Positions 5,948-10,483 of a stretch of DNA of 10,483 nucleotides are shown here, in pieces. The translations under genes were made by a program, and so were the position numbers. The DNA is from CAYLOC01 sp964385195 (GTDB lineage: Bacteria; Actinomycetota; Actinomycetes; Propionibacteriales; Nocardioidaceae): positions 1-10,483 of the forward strand of contig CAYLOC010000116.1 in NCBI GenBank assembly GCA_964385195.1, read 5' to 3'. The notes beneath the pieces were generated by a model. It was not told the DNA's origin. It was given only the letters and a program-made list of their open reading frames with translations, and did no database searches. The stretch's first letter is position 1. Each line of letters opens with the position of its first letter.

Positions 5948-6673
5948 CTACTCGTCGCCGGTGAGGTTGAACCGCTGGAGCTGACGGGTGGCGAGGGCTC
6001 CGGTGACCGCGACCACGACCAGGGACGCGATGACGGCGTACGCCGGCGCGAGGTTCGGGGAGACGATGTTGATCCGGTTGCTGAGCGCCTCCGCGATGGC
6101 GCTCGTCCACCAGTTGATGCTGAGCCACCGCACCCCGGCGATGAGCCCCCCGATCAGCCCCTCCCACAACAAGACGTAGATCAACCCGACGACGACGGCG
6201 TGCCGGGTGAGGGTGGACAGCCACAAGAACAGCGCACAGTACGCCGCCCCGCCGAGCAGCGCTCCCACGGCGTACGCGATCGCCACCCCCGGCTCGTCGG
6301 TGACCAGCACGAACCCGGCGACCAGGATCGGCAGCGCAGCGAACACCCAGACGCACCCGACCGCCACCACCAGCTTGCTGCCGACAATGCTGGAGCGCCG
6401 GATCGGCTTGGCCAGCAGGTAGATCACGGACCCGTCGTCGACCTCGGGGCTGAGCAGCCCGGAGGCCGCGATCAACGCGACCAGCGGGAGCAGCACCTGC
6501 AGGCCGAGGTCGGACAACACCGTGGCCGGTGCATCGCTGTGGGCCGCGGTGCCCGTGATCGCCCGGACCACCGCCGCCAGCAGGATAAGGATCAGGGGCA
6601 GGACGAACAGCATGACGCCGCGGCGCCGCCGCAGCAGCGACCGCAGGCCGAGCCCGATGATGGTGCGGCTCAC
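5948..6673 (-). CDS. ABC-2 type transporter permease (second pair)
   Basis: The 241-residue integral membrane protein has about six predicted transmembrane segments (roughly 20-40, 56-76, 103-125, 131-152, 158-180 and 211-230). A basic RRRR cluster at 15-18 sits just before the first helix, as expected for a cytoplasmic N terminus. The motif DDGSVIYLLAKPIRRSS (79-95) between helices 2 and 3 is typical of ABC-2 export permeases. It would form the channel for the ATPase encoded just upstream. The GTG at 6673 is chosen because GGGAGG lies seven bases upstream and the upstream ATPase stop ends 19 bp before. A longer version starting at 6736 would overlap the ATPase gene and lacks family character. 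It is the last gene of a five-gene operon; the exported substrate is unknown. Confidence 0.9.
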   Translation of the reverse strand: MSRTIIGLGLRSLLRRRRGVMLFVLPLILILLAAVVRAITGTAAHSDAPATVLSDLGLQVLLPLVALIAASGLLSPEVDDGSVIYLLAKPIRRSSIVGSKLVVAVGCVWVFAALPILVAGFVLVTDEPGVAIAYAVGALLGGAAYCALFLWLSTLTRHAVVVGLIYVLLWEGLIGGLIAGVRWLSINWWTSAIAEALSNRINIVSPNLAPAYAVIASLVVVAVTGALATRQLQRFNLTGDE

Positions 6674-6692
6674 TGCACGTCCTCCCGGCTGC

Positions 6693-7607
6693 TCATGACG
6701 ACACCAGGTAGGCGAAGACGCTTTCCAGGGACTCATCGGTCGGGGTGACCTCCAACAACCGCACCGAGTGCTCCCGGGCCAGGTGCGGCAGCACCTCGGC
6801 GAACCGGCCGAAGTCGCCGGCCTCCACGTCCAGGCCGCCCTGCGCGCGCAGCGACGCGCCGCGCACCGAGGGGTCCCGGATCAACGCGGAGGCCAGCAGC
6901 CGGTCGTCGCTGCTGCGCAGGACGTACCGGTTGGGCCGGTCGGTCATCAGTCGGCGGATCGCGCCGAAGTCACCCGAGGCGGCGTGCCGGCCGGCCACGA
7001 CGACCTCGATCTGCCGGGCGACCTGCTCGACCTCTTCGAGGATGTGGGAGCTGAACAGCACGGTGCGTCCCTCGTCTCCCATCCTTCGCAGCAGATCCAT
7101 CAGGTGCATGCGTTGCCGCGGGTCCATCCCGTTGAACGGCTCGTCCAGCAGCAGCACGCTCGGGTCATGCACGAGCGCCGAGGCCATCTTGACCCGCTGG
7201 CGCATCCCCTTGGAGTAGGTGGTGATCTCCCGGTCCGCCGCGTCGGTCATCTCCACCACCGCCAGCGCCCGGTCGGCCGCGGCGCGGGGCCGGTCCAGCC
7301 GGTGCAGCTCGGCGTTGGCCGTGATGAACTGCCGCCCGGTCAGGTAGTCGAACAGCGCCTCACGTTCGGGCACCAGGCCGATGGTCCGGTAGACCTCGGG
7401 GTTGCGCCACACGGGTTGACCGTCCAGGGTCACCGTGCCGGCCGATGGGGACAAGAACCCCGACATCAGCGAGATCAGGGTGGACTTGCCGGCACCGTTC
7501 GGCCCGAGCAGCCCGGTGACCCCGGGCCCGATCGTCATCGACACGTCGTTGACGGCGACCACGTTGCGGTACCACCGGGATACGCTCTGCAGCTCGAGGG
7601 TGTTCAC
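6693..7607 (-). CDS. ABC transporter ATP-binding protein (second pair)
   Basis: The 304-residue cytosolic ATPase carries Walker A GPNGAGKS (35-42), the signature YSKGMRQR (131-138), Walker B VLLLDEP (151-157) with catalytic Glu156, and the switch histidine in SSH (188). The sequence VPEREALF (79-86) has Glu where most ABC ATPases have the Q-loop Gln. A C-terminal extension (about 215-304) follows the nucleotide-binding domain, as in many ABC-2 exporter ATPases. The GTG start at 7607 shares a GTGA with the stop of the preceding permease, a 4-base overlap that implies translational coupling. The permease gene follows 19 bp downstream. It energises export through a dimer with its partner permease; the substrate is not identifiable. 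Confidence 0.93.
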   Translation of the reverse strand: MNTLELQSVSRWYRNVVAVNDVSMTIGPGVTGLLGPNGAGKSTLISLMSGFLSPSAGTVTLDGQPVWRNPEVYRTIGLVPEREALFDYLTGRQFITANAELHRLDRPRAAADRALAVVEMTDAADREITTYSKGMRQRVKMASALVHDPSVLLLDEPFNGMDPRQRMHLMDLLRRMGDEGRTVLFSSHILEEVEQVARQIEVVVAGRHAASGDFGAIRRLMTDRPNRYVLRSSDDRLLASALIRDPSVRGASLRAQGGLDVEAGDFGRFAEVLPHLAREHSVRLLEVTPTDESLESVFAYLVSS

Positions 7608-8509
7608 ACCGACACCGCCTTGCGGTAGCGACGCAGCATGGCGAAGACCCCGCCAAGGAGGATCGCGAGCGTGGCTACCACGAACAGCACGCCCATGCCC
7701 GTGCTCTTCGGCGGCGCCGGTGTCGACGCCGCGGTGCCGAACATCCAGTGCTGGAGCCCGTCGACCAGGGTGAACGGCGAGAACAAGCCGGCGACCTGGC
7801 CCAGCGTGCTCGACCCCTCGCTGGTCGCAGCCCCTTGTACGGCGCTGACCACGGCGTAGCTGACCAGGAGTACGACGATGACCGCGGCGACCGCGATCCC
7901 TCGCTTGGTCGTGACCGCGGACACCAGGCCGGAGAGTACGGCGAGGACCGCGGCCAGGATGAGGACGGCGGTGGCGGCTTCGAGGAAGCCGCGGACCTGG
8001 GCCCACACGTCCAGGTCGCCGAGCAGCCCCCCGATCATCAGGAGCAGCAACGGTGCCAGCAGCAGGCAGAACAGCGCCGCGGTGAGCGAGCCGAGCCGCA
8101 CGAGGACGTAGGTACTGCGCCGCATCGGCCTGGCCAGGTACAACGTGATGGTGCGGAACCGGAGGTCACGAGAGATCAGCGCCGGCGCCTGGGCCGCCAC
8201 GAACACCGACACCAGCAGCTGGGTGACCATGGGGTAGCGCGCAAACGGCACCAGCTGCTTGTCCAGTCCGAGCTGAACCATGACCGCGACCAGGACCAGG
8301 GCCGGCAGCACCATCAACGCCAGCAGCAGCATCGGCAGCACCTTCGCCTTCGCGGACCTCCCCAGGCCGTAGCAGTTGCGCAGCCCGGTAAGGAACAGTG
8401 ACCGCGCCACCGGCCCCTCGCCCAGACGTGGCCCGGTGTAGGGCTGGTACCCAAGGTCGTGGATGACCCCTCGCGGGGGGACCGCGCGGGGCTCAGGCGG
8501 GCTGGACAT
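7604..8509 (-). CDS. ABC-2 type transporter permease with conserved N-terminal cytosolic motif (first pair)
   Basis: The 301-residue protein has a cytoplasmic N-terminal region of about 55 residues containing HDLGYQPYTGPRLG (17-30) and GLGRSAKAKVLP (48-59), a combination I recognise from a recurring group of actinobacterial ABC permeases. About six transmembrane segments follow (57-80, 95-112, 140-162, 180-200, 205-225, 270-290). The loop SRDLRFRTITLYLARPMRRS (113-132) corresponds to the ABC-2 motif also seen in the other permease of this operon. The ATG at 8509 is chosen because GGAGG lies six bases upstream and family similarity starts soon after it. The gene overlaps the end of the upstream ATPase gene by 17 bp and the start of the next ATPase gene by 4 bp. 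The cargo is unknown. Confidence 0.92.
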   Translation of the reverse strand: MSSPPEPRAVPPRGVIHDLGYQPYTGPRLGEGPVARSLFLTGLRNCYGLGRSAKAKVLPMLLLALMVLPALVLVAVMVQLGLDKQLVPFARYPMVTQLLVSVFVAAQAPALISRDLRFRTITLYLARPMRRSTYVLVRLGSLTAALFCLLLAPLLLLMIGGLLGDLDVWAQVRGFLEAATAVLILAAVLAVLSGLVSAVTTKRGIAVAAVIVVLLVSYAVVSAVQGAATSEGSSTLGQVAGLFSPFTLVDGLQHWMFGTAASTPAPPKSTGMGVLFVVATLAILLGGVFAMLRRYRKAVSV

Positions 8510-9422
8510 GTCCGGCCTCCCCCTCGCGGAACACGTCCTCGATCCGTCGATGGTGCTGTTGCATCCGCACCAGCCCGTATCCCAGATCGCAGGCCAGGTC
8601 CCGGACGACGTCGTGCACGACCGGGTCGACAGCGTCCACCTCGATGACGTCGCCGTGCGGCCTGGCCGGGTAGCCGGCGGCGATGAGCGCCTTCCCCATC
8701 CGCTCCTGGTCCGCCCGTCCGCCGAACACCTCGACAAGCAGAACTCCGGTGGACCGGGTGAACTCCTCGGTAGCCGAGGACCGAAGCAACCGGCCGGCGT
8801 CGAGGACGACGACATGGTCGCTGATCCGCTCCAGCTCCCCGAGCAGGTGCGAGGTCACCAGCACCGAGATCCCGAAGTCGTGCCCGATCCGGCGTACGAG
8901 CTCCAGCATGTCGTCCCGCGCGGCGGGGTCGAGCCCGTTGGTGGGCTCGTCGAGCAGGATGAGCCGCGGGTCGTGGACGAGGGCCTGCGCGAGCTTGGCG
9001 CGCTGCTTCATCCCGGTGGAGTACCCGCCCATGACGCGGTAGCGCTCCTCGGCCAGGCCCACGTGCCGCAGGACATCCGCGGCCCGTTCCCGTGCGGCCG
9101 TGTGCGGAAGACCGGACATCTGTGCCATGTGTACGACGAAGTCGCTGGCCGAGACGTCTGCGGGAAGGCAGTCGTGTTCGGGCATGTAGCCCACGACAGC
9201 CCGGATCTGCGCACCCTGGCCGACCACGTCGTAGCCGAGGACACTCGCCGAGCCGCTGGTCGCCGGGAGGAGGCCGAGCAGGATCTTGATCAGCGTGGAC
9301 TTCCCCGCGCCGTTGGCGCCCACGAGCCCGGTGACTCCGTCTCCGATGGACAGGTCAAGGCCGTCGAGGGCTGTCACGCGGGGGTACTGCTTGGTGAGTC
9401 CCCCCGTTTCGATCACCGGCAT
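8493..9422 (-). CDS. ABC transporter ATP-binding protein (first pair)
   Basis: The 309-residue product is a cytosolic ABC ATPase with Walker A GANGAGKS (35-42), signature YSTGMKQR (134-141), Walker B LILLDEP (154-160) with Glu159, and TSH with the switch His192. Like its paralogue in this operon it has Glu in the Q-loop position (MPEHDCLP, 80-87). The C-terminal 95 residues form an extension beyond the core domain. The ATG at 9422 lies six bases after the stop of the Bax inhibitor-like gene and has only a weak ribosome binding site, so it probably depends on coupled translation. It pairs with the permease gene that overlaps its 3' end. The two ATPases are clearly different in sequence, so this is a two-module operon rather than a recent tandem duplication. 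Confidence 0.93.
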   Translation of the reverse strand: MPVIETGGLTKQYPRVTALDGLDLSIGDGVTGLVGANGAGKSTLIKILLGLLPATSGSASVLGYDVVGQGAQIRAVVGYMPEHDCLPADVSASDFVVHMAQMSGLPHTAARERAADVLRHVGLAEERYRVMGGYSTGMKQRAKLAQALVHDPRLILLDEPTNGLDPAARDDMLELVRRIGHDFGISVLVTSHLLGELERISDHVVVLDAGRLLRSSATEEFTRSTGVLLVEVFGGRADQERMGKALIAAGYPARPHGDVIEVDAVDPVVHDVVRDLACDLGYGLVRMQQHHRRIEDVFREGEAGHVQPA

Positions 9423-9428
9423 CGGCGG

Positions 9429-10265
9429 CTATTCACGCATGATCGCAAGGATGCGGAGCAGTTCGATGTAGATCAGGATCAACGCGGCGGTCAACGCGAA
9501 CGCGGCCCGCCAGGACTCGGCCTCCGGGGCTCCCGCGCGGACGCCGTTCTCCACCATGTCGAAGTCGAGAATCAGGTACAGCACGCCGAGCGCGAGCCCG
9601 ACGAAGCTGAAGATCAGGCCGAGCGTCCCGAAGTCGTTGAAGCCGATCTGCGCGCCGAACATCGCGAGCAGGAAGTCGCCGAACACCACGACGAAGAAGC
9701 CCATCCCGGCGATCGTGACCCACTTGCGGAAGGTCGAGGTCACCTTGATGTCGAAGAACTTGTACGCCGCGAGGGTGGCCACGAAGGCCGCCACCGTGCC
9801 GACGACGGCCTGCGCGACGATCCCGGGGTAGATCAGCTCGAACGCCTCCGACGCGGCACCGAGGAAGAACCCCTCGGCGACCGCGTACAGGATCGCGAGC
9901 GGTGGGGACGCCACGCGCTTGAAGCTGAGGACCAGGCCGAGACCGGCACCGACCAGCAGACCGCCGATCCAGGCGGTGCTCACGTACTGCTGGGGAAGGA
10001 ACACCCACGTCAGCGCAGCCGTGGCGACCACCAGGAACAGCATGATGCCGGTCTTGGAGATCACGCTGTCGATCGTCATCCGGTCCTGGAGGTCGACCGA
10101 TGTCGGGTACTGCCAGGTGGACGGGTCGCCGGCTCCTCGCTGGCGCGACTGGCCATAACCGGCGTACCCACGCCCGGTCGCGGGGAAGCCCTGGTGCCCG
10201 TAGGCACGAGCAGCGCGGCCGTTGAAGGTCTCGCTGTTGTTCAGGATCGGATTCCGGCTCTGCAT
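9429..10265 (-). CDS. Bax inhibitor-1/YccA family membrane protein
   Basis: The 278-residue product has a Gly/Tyr/Gln/Arg-rich, disordered cytosolic N terminus (about 1-60) followed by seven hydrophobic segments (about 72-90, 97-115, 121-140, 148-168, 183-205, 213-234 and 254-275). The motif DFDMVENGVRAGAPE at 234-248 between the last two segments is typical of the actinobacterial Bax1-I branch and includes acidic residues of the kind that form the pH-gated di-aspartyl site in characterised family members. Those members are proton-sensitive calcium leak channels or stress proteins; whether this branch conducts calcium is unknown. The ATG at 10265 has AAGGAG nine bases upstream. It is the first gene of the five-gene operon and ends six bases before the first ABC ATPase. 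Confidence 0.93.
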   Translation of the reverse strand: MQSRNPILNNSETFNGRAARAYGHQGFPATGRGYAGYGQSRQRGAGDPSTWQYPTSVDLQDRMTIDSVISKTGIMLFLVVATAALTWVFLPQQYVSTAWIGGLLVGAGLGLVLSFKRVASPPLAILYAVAEGFFLGAASEAFELIYPGIVAQAVVGTVAAFVATLAAYKFFDIKVTSTFRKWVTIAGMGFFVVVFGDFLLAMFGAQIGFNDFGTLGLIFSFVGLALGVLYLILDFDMVENGVRAGAPEAESWRAAFALTAALILIYIELLRILAIMRE

Positions 10266-10309
10266 CGTCGGCGGCTCCTTCTCCGGAGTCAGGACACGTC
10301 AGTCCCCAC

Positions 10310-10315
10310 ATCGTA
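10310..10315 (-). promoter_or_regulatory. Candidate -10 (TACGAT) for the Bax1-I/ABC operon
   Basis: The minus strand reads GTACGATGTGGGG, a good TANNNT match. Transcription would start near 10303, giving a leader of about 37 bases containing the AAGGAG ribosome binding site. The -35 region is not recognisable by eye. Confidence 0.45.
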
Positions 10316-10364
10316 CGCGCTCCCCACGGCTGATCCCAGCCTCCGGTTCGCGCCCGTGTTGCGC

Positions 10365-10384
10365 GCTGCACGAAAGTGCGCAGC
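10365..10384. repeat. Inverted repeat in the divergent intergenic region
   Basis: GCTGCAC, a GAAA loop, then GTGCGCAGC. GCAC pairs perfectly with GTGC around the GAAA, and GCTGC can pair with GCAGC if two bases bulge. It lies between the two divergent promoter candidates of the 187-bp spacer (10266-10452) and could be an operator or simply a GC-rich hairpin. Confidence 0.35.
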
Positions 10385-10402
10385 AGAACGTGGTCCTGTC
10401 GT

Positions 10403-10416
10403 CGGAACGTGTTTTA
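10403..10416 (+). promoter_or_regulatory. KstR-like imperfect palindrome (AACGTGTT core)
   Basis: CGGAACGTGTTTTA matches the TnnAACnnGTTnnA operator of the TetR-family lipid regulator KstR at seven of eight fixed positions, missing only the leading T. It lies just upstream of a candidate -10 (10418-10423), where a bound repressor would block RNA polymerase. A second GAACGTG at 10386-10392 lies 19 bp upstream of the one at 10405-10411. The regulator is inferred from the motif alone. Confidence 0.35.
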
Positions 10417-10417
10417 C

Positions 10418-10423
10418 TAGCCT
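10418..10423 (+). promoter_or_regulatory. Candidate -10 (TAGCCT) for the gene entering at the right edge
   Basis: TTTTACTAGCCT contains TAGCCT, or alternatively TACTAG three bases earlier. The first would start transcription near 10430 and leave a short leader carrying AAGGAGGG before the GTG at 10453. No -35 is evident, which may fit an activator- or repressor-dominated promoter. Confidence 0.4.
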
Positions 10424-10452
10424 CGGTCGTCGAAACGGCGAAGGAGGGTGCT

Positions 10453-10483
10453 GTGACGCTCACCGCAGCGGATCATGTGGTCA
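10453..10483 (+). CDS. 5' end of an unidentified gene (partial, runs off the window)
   Basis: A GTG start at 10453 is preceded by AAGGAGGG at ideal spacing and opens a frame encoding VTLTAADHVV up to the window edge. Ten residues are too few to assign a family. The strong ribosome binding site, upstream promoter candidate and divergent arrangement support a real gene. The KstR-like site hints at lipid or acyl-CoA metabolism, which is inference. Confidence 0.6.
   Translation, partial: MTLTAADHVV

Noticed and set aside
6673..6736. Earlier start for the last permease at 6736
   Set aside because: It would overlap the ATPase gene by 44 bp and add residues without family likeness; the GTG at 6673 has GGGAGG at proper spacing.
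9433..10371. Alternative frame over the Bax1-I gene
   Set aside because: It lacks the hydrophobic pattern of a membrane protein, and the correct frame has the conserved Bax1-I motif and a ribosome binding site.
1..10483. Mobile element, phage, CRISPR, toxin-antitoxin or defence island
   Set aside because: No transposase, integrase, spaced direct repeats, terminal inverted repeats or known defence domains were seen, and base composition looks uniform throughout.

Overview
The window is very GC-rich and densely coded. GTG starts are common, and several hexamers of the TANNNT type sit 6-7 bases before a start codon. With a cystathionine beta-synthase divergent from a membrane-anchored SGNH esterase and an actinobacterial-type Bax inhibitor-1 protein, this points to a chromosomal segment of a high-GC actinomycete. 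The family cannot be named from the sequence. I see no insertion sequence, integrase, phage gene, CRISPR array, tRNA or rRNA, so it reads as core or stable genome rather than a mobile region.

Layout. (1) Bases 2-1610, minus strand: a 98-aa coiled-coil-like small protein followed 40 bp later by a cyclopropane-fatty-acyl-phospholipid synthase family methyltransferase, probably one operon. (2) 1716-3065, plus strand: a cytosolic serine beta-lactamase-like hydrolase, divergent from group 1, with a candidate leaderless promoter. (3) 3064-3101: a 13-bp unit repeated three times at the convergent junction, carrying the stop codons of both flanking genes. (4) 3096-4466, minus strand: cystathionine beta-synthase with two C-terminal CBS domains. 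It is divergent from (5) an SGNH esterase with an N-terminal membrane anchor and an arginine-rich tail (4598-5680, plus), followed by a 76-aa DUF4287 protein (5707-5937). (6) 5948-10265, minus strand: a five-gene operon of a Bax inhibitor-1/YccA membrane protein, ABC ATPase, ABC-2 permease, second ABC ATPase and second ABC-2 permease, joined by a 6-bp gap, a 17-bp overlap, a 4-bp overlap and a 19-bp gap. (7) 10266-10452: a divergent regulatory region holding a hairpin, two AACGTG direct repeats and a KstR-like imperfect palindrome. (8) 10453 onward, plus strand: the first ten codons of an unidentified gene.

How the genes may work together. Several products act at the membrane: the methyltransferase alters acyl chains, the SGNH esterase is anchored outside, and the Bax1-I plus twin-exporter operon builds membrane complexes. 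Cystathionine beta-synthase belongs to sulfur amino acid metabolism and is linked to the methyltransferase only loosely, through homocysteine released from SAM use. The least explained unit is the Bax1-I and double ABC-2 exporter operon. Its genes are individually recognisable, but I know of no established substrate or role for the combination.
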